This document shows, piece by piece, positions 22,959-35,354 of a DNA stretch of 64,000 nucleotides. Every line of letters starts with the position of its first letter. The stretch's first letter is position 1. The notes beneath the pieces are model-generated. The model saw nothing but the letters and a program-made list of their open reading frames with translations. It ran no database searches and was not told the origin of the DNA. Made by a program: the position numbers and the translations under genes. Source of the stretch: Canna indica. Taxonomy: Eukaryota > Streptophyta > Magnoliopsida > Zingiberales > Cannaceae. The DNA is taken from contig CP136890.1 of NCBI GenBank assembly GCA_034359265.1, forward strand, positions 47,528,501 through 47,592,500, written 5' to 3'.

Positions 22959-24558
22959 TTACACGCTTTTCGAACAGAATGCTGAACGAAGCCTACTGAT
23001 TGAACTTTCGGGTATTGACTCGAAACGATCAGAAATCTGAGTCCTGGGCGACTCCAGATCATTCACTGTGATGGGAGAAGTTGTTAATCGAGTAATTTTT
23101 GACCGACTAAAGCAAAGAATTACACGCTTTTTCGAACAGAATGCTGAACGAAGCCTACTGATTGAACTTTCGGGTATCGACTCGAAACGACTAGAAATCT
23201 GAGTCCCGGGCGACTCCAGATCATTCACTGTGATGGGAGAAGTTGTTAATCGAGTTATTTTTGACCGACTAATGCAAAGAATTACACGCTTTTTCGAACA
23301 GAATGCTGAAAGAAGCCTACTAATTGAATTTTCGGGTTACGACTTGAAAAGACCAGAAATCTGAGTCCCGGGCGACTCCAGATCATTCACTGTGATGGGA
23401 GATGTTGTTAATCGAGTTATTTTTGACCGACTAATGCAAAGAATTACACGCTTTTCGAACAGAATGCTGAACGAAGCCTACTGATTGAACTTTCGGGTAT
23501 CGACTCGAAACGACCAGAAATCTGAGTCCCGGGCGACTCCAGAACATTCACTGTGATGGGAGAAGTTGTTAATCGAGTTATTTTTGACCGATTAATGCAA
23601 AGAATTACACGCTTTTTCGAACAGAATGCTGAAAGAAGCCTACTGATTGAATTTTCGGGTATCGACTCGAAAAGACCAGAAATCTGAGTCCCGGGCGACT
23701 CCAGATCATTCACTGTGATGGGAGAAGTTGTTAATCGAGTTATTTTTGACAGACTAATGCAAAGAATTGCAAGATTTTTCGAATAGAATCTTGAACTTTC
23801 GGGTATCGACTCGAAACGACCAGAAATCTGAGTCTCGGGCGACTCCAGATCATTCACTGTGATGGGAGAAGTTGTTAATCGAGTTATTTTTGACCGACTA
23901 ATGCAAAGAATTACACGCTTTTTCGAACAGAATGCAGAAAGAAGCCTACTGATTGAATTTTCGGGTATCGACTCGAAACGACCAGAAATCTGAGTCTCGG
24001 GCGACTCCAGATCATTCACTGTGATGGGAGAAGTTGTTAATCGAGTTATTTTTGACCGACTAATGCAAAGAATTAGACGCTTTTTCGAACAGAATGCTGA
24101 ACGATGCCTACTGATTGAACTTTCGGGTATCGACTCGAAACGACCAGAAATCTGAGTCCCGGGCGACTCCAGATCATTCACTGTGATGGGAGAAGTTGTT
24201 AATCGAGTTATTTTTGACTGACAAATGCAAAGAATTACACGCTTTTTCGAACAGAATGCTGAACGAAGCCTACTGATTGAATTTTCGGGTATCGACTCGA
24301 AAAGACCAGAAATCTGAGTCCCGGGCGACTCCAGATCATTCACTGTGATGGGAGAAGTTGTTAATCGAGTTATTTTTGACTGACTAATGCAAAGAATTAC
24401 ACGCTTTTTCGAACAGAATGCTGAACGAAGCCTACTGATTGAATTTTCGGGTATCGACTCGAAAAGACCAGAAATCTGAGTCCCGGGCGACTCCAGATCA
24501 TTCACTGTGATGGGAGATGTTGTTAATCGAGTTATTTTTGACCGACTAATGCAAAGAA
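22959..24558. repeat. HOR-E unit 1 (1600 bp)
   Basis: The unit starts at a one-T-deleted monomer. It is marked by GGGTTACGACTTG (TTAC at 23337-23340 instead of TATC) and AGTAATTTTTGACC. It is one 162-bp monomer longer than the standard 1438-bp unit; the extra copy is a GACTGAC-type monomer near 24220-24380. Confidence 0.87.
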
Positions 24559-25043
24559 TTACACGCTTTTCGAACAGAATGCTGAACGAAGCCTACTGAT
24601 TGAACTTTCGGGTATTGACTCGAAACGATCAGAAATCTGAGTCCTGGGCGACTCCAGATCATTCACTGTGATGGGAGAAGTTGTTAATCGAGTAATTTTT
24701 GACCGACTAAAGCAAAGAATTACACGCTTTTTCGAACAGAATGCTGAACGAAGCCTACTGATTGAACTTTCGGGTATCGACTCGAAACGACTAGAAATCT
24801 GAGTCCCGGGCGACTCCAGATCATTCACTGTGATGGGAGAAGTTGTTAATCGAGTTATTTTTGACCGACTAATGCAAAGAATTACACGCTTTTTCGAACA
24901 GAATGCTGAAAGAAGCCTACTAATTGAATTTTCGGGTTACGACTTGAAAAGACCAGAAATCTGAGTCCCGGGCGACTCCAGATCATTCACTGTGATGGGA
25001 GATGTTGTTAATCGAGTTATTTTTGACCGACTAATGCAAAGAA
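24559..25043. repeat. HOR-E unit 2, truncated (485 bp)
   Basis: Only the first three monomers (161 + 162 + 162) are present. The TTAC marker is at 24937-24940. The following six-monomer half of the unit is missing. Confidence 0.87.
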
Positions 25044-26481
25044 TTACACGCTTTTCGAACAGAATGCTGAACGAAGCCTACTGATTGAACTTTCGGGTAT
25101 TGACTCGAAACGATCAGAAATCTGAGTCCTGGGCGACTCCAGATCATTCACTGTGATGGGAGAAGTTGTTAATCGAGTAATTTTTGACCGACTAAAGCAA
25201 AGAATTACACGCTTTTTCGAACAGAATGCTGAACGAAGCCTACTGATTGAACTTTCGGGTATCGACTCGAAACGACTAGAAATCTGAGTCCCGGGCGACT
25301 CCAGATCATTCACTGTGATGGGAGAAGTTGTTAATCGAGTTATTTTTGACCGACTAATGCAAAGAATTACACGCTTTTTCGAACAGAATGCTGAAAGAAG
25401 CCTACTAATTGAATTTTCGGGTTACGACTTGAAAAGACCAGAAATCTGAGTCCCGGGCGACTCCAGATCATTCACTGTGATGGGAGATGTTGTTAATCGA
25501 GTTATTTTTGACCGACTAATGCAAAGAATTACACGCTTTTCGAACAGAATGCTGAACGAAGCCTACTGATTGAACTTTCGGGTATCGACTCGAAACGACC
25601 AGAAATCTGAGTCCCGGGCGACTCCAGAACATTCACTGTGATGGGAGAAGTTGTTAATCGAGTTATTTTTGACCGACTAATGCAAAGAATTACACGCTTT
25701 TTCGAACAGAATGCTGAAAGAAGCCTACTGATTGAATTTTCGGGTATCGACTCGAAAAGACCAGAAATCTGAGTCCCGGGCGACTCCAGATCATTCACTG
25801 TGATGGGAGAAGTTGTTAATCGAGTTATTTTTGACAGACTAATGCAAAGAATTGCAAGATTTTTCGAATAGAATCTTGAACTTTCGGGTATCGACTCGAA
25901 ACGACCAGAAATCTGAGTCTCGGGCGACTCCAGATCATTCACTGTGATGGGAGAAGTTGTTAATCGAGTTATTTTTGACCGACTAATGCAAAGAATTACA
26001 CGCTTTTTCGAACAGAATGCAGAAAGAAGCCTACTGATTGAATTTTCGGGTATCGACTCGAAACGACCAGAAATCTGAGTCTCGGGCGACTCCAGATCAT
26101 TCACTGTGATGGGAGAAGTTGTTAATCGAGTTATTTTTGACCGACTAATGCAAAGAATTAGACGCTTTTTCGAACAGAATGCTGAACGATGCCTACTGAT
26201 TGAACTTTCGGGTATCGACTCGAAACGACCAGAAATCTGAGTCCCGGGCGACTCCAGATCATTCACTGTGATGGGAGAAGTTGTTAATCGAGTTATTTTT
26301 GACTGACAAATGCAAAGAATTACACGCTTTTTCGAACAGAATGCTGAACGAAGCCTACTAATTGAATTTTCGGGTATCGACTCGAAAAGACCAGAAATCT
26401 GAGTCCCGGGCGACTCCAGATCATTCACTGTGATGGGAGATGTTGTTAATCGAGTTATTTTTGACCGACTAATGCAAAGAA
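25044..26481. repeat. HOR-E unit 3 (1438 bp)
   Basis: This is a full nine-monomer unit; 2 x 161 + 144 + 6 x 162 gives 1438. The TTAC marker is at 25422-25425 and the ATTAGACGC variant near 26157. Confidence 0.88.
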
Positions 26482-27919
26482 TTACACGCTTTTCGAACAG
26501 AATGCTGAACGAAGCCTACTGATTGAACTTTCGGGTATTGACTCGAAACGACCAGAAATCTGAGTCCTGGGCGACTCCAGATCATTCACTGTGATGGGAG
26601 AAGTTGTTAATCGAGTAATTTTTGACCGACTAAAGCAAAGAATTACACGCTTTTTCGAACAGAATGCTGAACGAAGCCTACTGATTGAACTTTCGGGTAT
26701 CGACTCGAAACGACTAGAAATCTGAGTCCCGGGCGACTCCAGATCATTCACTGTGATGGGAGAAGTTGTTAATCGAGTTATTTTTGACCGACTAATGCAA
26801 AGAATTACACGCTTTTTCGAACAGAATGCTGAAAGAAGCCTACTAATTGAATTTTCGGGTTACGACTTGAAAAGACCAGAAATCTGAGTCCCGGGCGACT
26901 CCAGATCATTCACTGTGATGGGAGATGTTGTTAATCGAGTTATTTTTGACCGACTAATGCAAAGGATTACACGCTTTTCGAACAGAATGCTGAACGAAGC
27001 CTACTGATTGAACTTTCGGGTATCGACTCGAAACGACCAGAAATCTGAGTCCCGGGCGACTCCAGAACATTCACTGTGATGGGAGAAGTTGTTAATCGAG
27101 TTATTTTTGACCGACTAATGCAAAGAATTACACGCTTTTTCGAACAGAATGCTGAAAGAAGCCTACTGATTGAATTTTCGGGTATCGACTCGAAAAGACC
27201 AGAAATCTGAGTCCCGGGCGACTCCAGATCATTCACTGTGATGGGAGAAGTTGTTAATCGAGTTATTTTTGACAGACTAATGCAAAGAATTGCAAGATTT
27301 TTCGAATAGAATCTTGAACTTTCGGGTATCGACTCGAAACGACCAGAAATCTGAGTCCCGGGCGACTCCAGATCATTCACTGTGATGGGAGAAGTTGTTA
27401 ATCGAGTTATTTTTGACCGACTAATGCAAAGAATTACACGCTTTTTCGAACAGAATGCAGAAAGAAGCCTACTGATTGAATTTTCGGGTATCGACTCGAA
27501 ACGACCAGAAATCTGAGTCTCGGGCGACTCCAGATCATTCACTGTGATGGGAGAAGTTGTTAATCGAGTTATTTTTGACCGACTAATGCAAAGAATTAGA
27601 CGCTTTTTCGAACAGAATGCTGAACGATGCCTACTGATTGAACTTTCGGGTATCGACTCGAAACGACCAGAAATCTGAGTCCCGGGCGACTCCAGATCAT
27701 TCACTGTGATGGGAGAAGTTGTTAATCGAGTTATTTTTGACTGACAAATGCAAAGAATTACACGCTTTTTCGAACAGAATGCTGAACGAAGCCTACTGAT
27801 TGAATTTTCGGGTATCGACTCGAAAAGACCAGAAATCTGAGTCCCGGGCGACTCCAGATCATTCACTGTGATGGGAGATGTTGTTAATCGAGTTATTTTT
27901 GACCGACTAATGCAAAGAA
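26482..27919. repeat. HOR-E unit 4 (1438 bp)
   Basis: The unit aligns with unit 3 at offset 1438 with very few differences, such as CAAAGGATTACACG near 26960. The TTAC marker is at 26860-26863, its last occurrence in the window. Confidence 0.88.
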
Positions 27920-28565
27920 TTACACGCTTTTCGAACAGAATGCTGAACGAAGCCTACTGATTGAACTTTCGGGTATTGACTCGAAACGACCAGAAATCTG
28001 AGTCCTGGGCGACTCCAGATCATTCACTGTGATGGGAGAAGTTGTTAATCGAGTTATTTTTGACCGACTAATGCAAAGAATTACACGCTTTTTCGAACAG
28101 AATGCTGAAAGAAGCCTACTAATTGAATTTTCGAGTATCGACTTGAAAAGACCAGAAATCTGAGTCCCGGGCGACTCCAGATCATTCACTGTGATGGGAG
28201 ATGTTGTTAATCGAGTTATTTTTGACCGACTAATGCAAAGAATTACACGCTTTTCGAACAGAATGCTGAACGAAGCCTACTGATTGAACTTTCGGGTATC
28301 GACTCGAAACGACCAGAAATCTGAGTCCCGGGCGACTCCAGAACATTCACTGTGATGGGAGAAGTTGTTAATCGAGTTATTTTTGACCGACTAATGCAAA
28401 GAATTACACGCTTTTTCGAACAGAATGCTGAAAGAAGCCTACTAATTGAATTTTCGAGTATCGACTTGAAAAGACCAGAAATCTGAGTCCCGGGCGACTC
28501 CAGATCATTCACTGTGATGGGAGATGTTGTTAATCGAGTTATTTTTGACCGACTAATGCAAAGAA
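27920..28565. repeat. Two 323-bp dimer units after HOR-E
   Basis: Two 161 + 162 dimers start at 27920 and 28243. Both end with the TTCGAGTATCGACTTG variant that dominates the array from here rightward, replacing the TTAC variant of HOR-E. Confidence 0.8.
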
Positions 28566-31500
28566 TTACACGCTTTTCGAACAGAATGCTGAACGAAGCC
28601 TACTGATTGAACTTTCGGGTATCGACTCGAAACGACCAGAAATCTGAGTCCCGGGCGACTCCAGAACATTCACTGTGATGGGAGAAGTTGTTAATCGAGT
28701 TATTTTTGACCGACTAATGCAAAGAATTACACGCTTTTTCGAACAGAATGCTGAAAGAAGCCTACTGATTGAATTTTCGGGTATCGACTCGAAAAGACCA
28801 GAAATCTGAGTCCCGGGCGACTCCAGATCATTCACTGTGATGGGAGAAGTTGTTAATCGAGTTATTTTTGACAGACTAATGCAAAGAATTGCAAGATTTT
28901 TCGAATAGAATCTTGAACTTTCGGGTATCGACTCGAAACGACCAGAAATGTGAGTCCCGGGCGACTCCAGATCATTCACTGTGATGGGAGATGTTGTTAA
29001 TCGAGTTATTTTTGACCGACTAATGCAAAGAATTACACGCTTTTCGATTAGAATGCTGAACGAAGCCTACTGATTGAATTTTCGGGTATCGACTCGAAAA
29101 GACCAGAAATCTGAGTCCCGGGCGACTCCAGATCATTCACTGTGATGGGAGATGTTGTTAATCGAGTTATTTTTGACCGACTAATGCAAAGAATTACACG
29201 CTTTTCGATCAGAATGCTGAAGGAAGCCTACTGATTGAACTTTCGGGTATTGACTCGAAACGACCAGAAATCTGAGTCCCGGGCGACTCCAGAACATTCA
29301 CTGTGATGGGAGAAGTTGTTAATCGAGTTATTTTTGACCGACTAATGCAAAGAATTACACGCTTTTTCGAACAGAATGCTGAACGATGCCTACTGATTGA
29401 ACTTTCGGGTATTGACTCGAAACGACCAGAAATCTGAGTCCCGGGCGACTCCAGAACATTCACTGTGATGGGAGAAGTTGTTAATCGAGTTATTTTTGAC
29501 CGACTAATGCAAAGAATTACACGCTTTTTCGAACAGAATGCTGAACGATGCCTACTGATTGAACTTTCGGGTATCGACTCGAAACGACCAGAAATCTGAG
29601 TCCCGGGCGACTCCAGATCATTCACTGTGATGGGAGATGTTGTTAATCGAGTTATTTTTGACAGACTAATGCAAAGAATTGCAAGATTTTTCGAATAGAA
29701 TCTTGAACTTTCGGGTATCGACTCGAAACGACCAGAAATCTGAGTCCCGGGCGACTCCAGATCATTCACTGTTATGGGAGAAGTTGTTAATCGAGTTATT
29801 TTTGACCGACTAATGCAAAGAATTACACGCTTTTTCGAACAGAATGCAGAAAGAAGCCTACTGATTGAATTTTCGGGTATCGACTCGAAACGACTAGAAA
29901 TCTGAGTCCCGGGCGACTCCAGATCATTCACTGTGATGGGAGAAGTTGTTAATCGAGTTATTTTTGACCGACTAATGCAAAGAATTACACGCTTTTTCGA
30001 ACAGAATGCTGAAAGAAGCCTACTAATTGAATTTTCGAGTATCGACTTGAAAAGACCAGAAATCTGAGTCCCGGGCGACTCCAGATCATTCACTGTGATG
30101 GGAGATGTTGTTAATCGAGTTATTTTTGACCGACTAATGCAAAGAATTACACGCTTTTCGAACAGAATGCTGAACGAAGCCTACTGATTGAACTTTCGGG
30201 TATCGACTCGAAACGACCAGAAATCTGAGTCCCGGGCGACTCCAGAACATTCACTGTGATGGGAGAAGTTGTTAATCGAGTTATTTTTGACTGACTAATG
30301 CAAAGAATTACACGCTTTTTCGAACAGAATGCTGAAAGAAGCCTACTGATTGAATTTTCGGGTATCGACTCGAAAAGACCAGAAATCTGAGTCCCGGGCG
30401 ACTCCAGATCATTCACTGTGATGGGAGAAGTTGTTAATCGAGTTATTTTTGACAGACTAATGCAAAGAATTGCAAGATTTTTCGAATAGAATCTTGAACT
30501 TTCGGGTATCGACTCGAAACTACCAGAAATCTGAGTCCCGGGCGACTCCAGATCATTCACTGTGATGGGAGATGTTGTTAATCGAGTTATTTTTGACCGA
30601 CTAATGCAAAGAATTACACGCTTTTCGATCAGAATGCTGAACGAAGCCTACTGATTAAATTTTCGGGTATCGACTCGAAAAGACCAGAAATCTGAGTCCC
30701 GGGCGACTCCAGATCATTCACTGTGATGGGAGATGTTGTTAATCGAGTTATTTTTGACCGACTAATGCAAAGAATTACACGCTTTTTCGAACAGAATGCT
30801 GAACGATGCCTACTGATTGAACTTTCGGGTATTGACTCGAAACGACCAGAAATCTGAGTCCCGGGCGACTCCAGAACATTCACTGTGATGGGAGAAGTTG
30901 TTAATCGAGTTATTTTTGACCGACTAATGCAAAGAATTACACGCTTTTACGAACAGAATGTTGAACGATGCCTACTGATTGAACTTTCGGGTATCGACTC
31001 GAAACGACCAGAAATCTGAGTCCCGGGCGACTCCAGATCATTCACTGTGATGGGAGATGTTGTTAATCGAGTTATTTTTGACAGACTAATGCAAAGAATT
31101 GCAAGATTTTTCGAATAGAATCTTGAACTTTCGGGTATCGACTCGAAACGACCAGAAATCTGAGTCCCGGGCGACTCCAGATCATTCACTGTGATGGGAG
31201 AAGTTGTTAATCGAGTTATTTTTGACCGACTAATGCAAAGAATTACACGCTTTTTCGAACAGAATGCAGAAAGAAGCCTACTGATTGAATTTTCGGGTAT
31301 CGACTCGAAACGACCAGAAATCTGAGTCCCGGGTGACTCCAGATCATTCACTGTGATGGGAGAAGTTGTTAATCGAGTTATTTTTGACTGACTAATGCAA
31401 AGAATTACACGCTTTTTCGAACAGAATGCTGAACGAAGCCTACTGATTGAATTTTCGGGTATCGACTCGAAAAGACCAGAAATCTGAGTCCCGGGCGACT

Positions 31501-34386
31501 CCAGATCATTCACTGTGATGGGAGAAGTTGTTAATCGAGTTATTTTTGACTGACTAATGCAAAGAATTACACGCTTTTTCGAACAGAATGCTGAACGAAG
31601 CCTACTGATTGAATTTTCGGGTATCGACTCGAAAAGACCAGAAATCTGAGTCCCGGGCGACTCCAGATCATTCACTGTGATGGGAGATGTTGTTAATCGA
31701 GTTATTTCTGACCGACTAATGCAAAGAATTACACGCTCTTCGATCAGAATGCTGAAGGAAGCCTACTGATTGAACTTTCGGGTATTGACTCGAAACGACC
31801 AGAAATCTGAGTCCTGGGCGACTCCAGATCATTCACTGTGATGGGAGAAGTTGTTAATCGAGTAATTTTTGACCGACTAATGCAAAGAATTACACGCTTT
31901 TTCGAACAGAATGCTGAACGAAGCCTACTGATTGAACTTTCGGGTATCGACTCGAAACGACTAGAAATCTGAGTCCCGGGCGACTCCAGATCATTCACTG
32001 TGATGGGAGAAGTTGTTAATCGAGTTATTTTTGACCGACTAATGCAAAGAATTACACGCTTTTTCGAACAGAATGCTGAAAGAAGCCTACTAATTGAATT
32101 TTCGAGTATCGACTTGAAAAGACCAGAAATCTGAGTCCCGGGCGACTCCAGATCATTCACTGTGATGGGAGATGTTGTTAATCGAGTTATTTTTGACCGA
32201 CTAATGCAAAGAATTACACGCTTTTCGAACAGAATGCTGAACGAAGCCTACTGATTGAACTTTCGGGTATCGACTCGAAACGACCAGAAATCTGAGTCCC
32301 GGGCGACTCCAGAACATTCACTGTGATGGGAGAAGTTGTTAATCGAGTTATTTTTGACCGACTAATGCAAAGAATTACACGCTTTTTCGAACAGAATGCT
32401 GAAAGAAGCCTACTGATTGAATTTTCGGGTATCGACTCGAAAAGACCAGAAATCTGAGTCCCGGGCGACTCCAGATCATTCACTGTGATGGGAGAAGTTG
32501 TTAATCGAGTTATTTTTGACAGACTAATGCAAAGAATTGCAAGATTTTTCGAATAGAATCTTGAACTTTCGGGTATCGACTCGAAACGACCAGAAATCTG
32601 AGTCCCGGGCGACTCCAGATCATTCACTGTGATGGGAGATGTTGTTAATCGAGTTATTTTTGACCGACTAATGTAAAGAATTACACGCTTTTCGATCAGA
32701 ATGCTGAACGAAGCCTACTGATTGAATTTTCGGGTATCGATTCGAAAAGACCAGAAATCTGAGTCCCGGGCGACTCCAGATCATTCACTGTGATGGGAGA
32801 TGTTGTTAATCGAGTTATTTTTGACCGACTAATGCAAAGAATTACACGCTTTTCGATCAGAATGCTGAAGGAAGCCTACTGATTGAACTTTCGGGTATTG
32901 ACTCGAAACGACCAGAAATCTGAGTCCCGGGCGACTCCAGAACATTCACTGTGATGGGAGAAGTTGTTAATCGAGTTATTTTTGACCGACTAATGCAAAG
33001 AATTACACGCTTTTTCGAACAGAATGCTGAAAGAAGCCTACTGATTGAATTTTCGGGTATCGACTCGAAAAGACCAGAAATCTGAGTCCCGGGCGACTCC
33101 AGATCATTCACTGTGATGGGAGAAGTTGTTAATCGAGTTATTTTTGACAGACTAATGCAAAGAATTGCAAGATTTTTCGAATAGAATCTTGAACTTTCGG
33201 GTATCGACTCGAAACGACCAGAAATCTGAGTCCCGGGCGACTCCAGATCATTCACTGTGATGGGAGAAGTTGTTAATCGAGTTATTTTTGACCGACTAAT
33301 GCAAAGAATTACACGCTTTTTGAACAGAATGCAGAAAGAATCCTACTGATTGAATTTTCGGGTATCGACTCGAAATGACCAGAAATCTGAGTCCCGTGCG
33401 ACTCCAGATCATTCACTGTGATGGGAGAAGTTGTTAATCGAGTTATTTTTGACCGACTAATGCAAAGAATTACACGCTTTTTCGAACAGAATGCTGAACG
33501 ATGCCTACTGATTGAACTTTCGGGTATCGACTCGAAACGACCAGAAATCTGAGTCCCGGGCGACTCCAGATCATTCACTGTGATGGGAGAAGTTGTTAAT
33601 CGAGTTATTTTTGACAGACTAATGCAAAGAATTGCAAGATTTTTCGAATAGAATCTTGAACTTTCGGGTATCGACTCGAAACGACCAGAAATCTGAGTCC
33701 CGGGCGACTCCAGATCATTCACTGTGATGGGAGAAGTTGTTAATCGAGTTATTTTTGACCGACTAATGCAAAGAATTACACGCTTTTTGAACAGAATGCA
33801 GAAAGAAGCCTACTAATTGAATTTTCGGGTATCGACTCGAAATGACCAGAAATCTGAGTCCCGTGCGACTCCAGATCATTCACTGTGATGGGAGATGTTG
33901 TTAATCGAGTTATTTTTGACAGACTAATGCAAAGAATTGCAAGATTTTTCGAATAGAATCTTGAACTTTCGGGTATCGACTCGAAACGACCAGAAATCTG
34001 AGTCCCGGGCGACTCCAGATCATTCACTGTGATGGGAGAAGTTGTTAATCGAGTTATTTTTGACCGACTAATGCAAAGAATTACACGCTTTTTCGAACAG
34101 AATGCTGAAAGAAGCCTACTGATTGAATTTTCGGGTATCGACTCGAAAAGACCAGAAATCTGAGTCCCGGGCGACTCCAGATCATTCACTGTGATGGGAG
34201 AAGTTGTTAATCGAGTTATTTTTGACAGACTAATGCAAAGAATTGCAAGATTTTTCGAATAGAATCTTGAACTTTCGGGTATCGACTCGAAACGACCAGA
34301 AATCTGAGTCCCGGGCGACTCCAGATCATTCACTGTGATGGGAGAAGTTGTTAATCGAGTTATTTTTGACCGACTAATGCAAAGAA
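28566..34386. repeat. Transitional blocks with marked start monomer
   Basis: The block-start monomer CGATCAGAATGCTGAAGG first appears here at 29209, then at 31744 and 32857. New local variants arise: TTATTTCTGACC (near 31705) and a C-deleted TTTTTGAACAGAATGCAG form (near 33318 and 33785). No gene is visible. Confidence 0.82.
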
Positions 34387-35354
34387 TTACACGCTTTTTG
34401 AACAGAATGCAGAAAGAAGCCTACTGATTGAATTTTCGGGTATCGACTCGAAACGACCAGAAATCTGAGTCCCGTGCGACTCCAGATCATTCACTGTGAT
34501 GGGAGAAGTTGTTAATCGAGTTATTTTTGACCGACTAATGCAAAGAATTACACGCTTTTTCGAACAGAATGCTGAACGATGCCTACTGATTGAACTTTCG
34601 GGTATCGACTCGAAACGACCAGAAATCTGAGTCCCGGGCGACTCCAGATCATTCACTGTGATGGGAGATGTTGTTAATCGAGTTATTTTTGACAGACTAA
34701 TGCAAAGAATTGCAAGATTTTTCGAATAGAATCTTGAACTTTCGGGTATCGACTCGAAACGACCAGAAATCTGAGTCCCGGGCGACTCCAGATCATTCAC
34801 TGTGATGGGAGAAGTTGTTAATCGAGTTATTTTTGACCGACTATTGCAAAGAATTACACGCTTTTTCGAACAGAATGCAGAAAGAAGCCTACTGATTGAA
34901 TTTTCGGGTATCGACTCGAAACGACCAGAAATCTGAGTCCCGGGTGACTCCAGATCATTCACTGTGATGGGAGAAGTTGTTAATCGAGTTATTTTTGACT
35001 GACTAATGCAAAGAATTACACGCTTTTTTGAACAGAATGCTGAACGAAGCCTACTGATTGAATTTTCGGGTATCGACTCGAAAAGACCAGAAATCTGAGT
35101 CCCGGGCGACTCCAGATCATTCACTGTGATGGGAGAAGTTGTTAATCGAGTTATTTTTGACTGACTAATGCAAAGAATTACACGCTTTTTCGAACAGAAT
35201 GCTGAACGAAGCCTACTGATTGAATTTTCGGGTATCGACTCGAAAAGACCAGAAATCTGAGTCCCGGGCGACTCCAGATCATTCACTGTGATGGGAGATG
35301 TTGTTAATCGAGTTATTTCTGACCGACTAATGCAAAGAATTACACGCTTTTCGA
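34387..35354. repeat. HOR-G, leading partial unit
   Basis: This part matches 39098-40065 and 41451-42418 (offsets 4711 and 7064). It begins at the monomer that has lost the C of TTTTTCGAACAG and holds the GACTATTGC, CCCGGGTGAC and GACTGAC variants in the same order as its partners. Confidence 0.83.
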
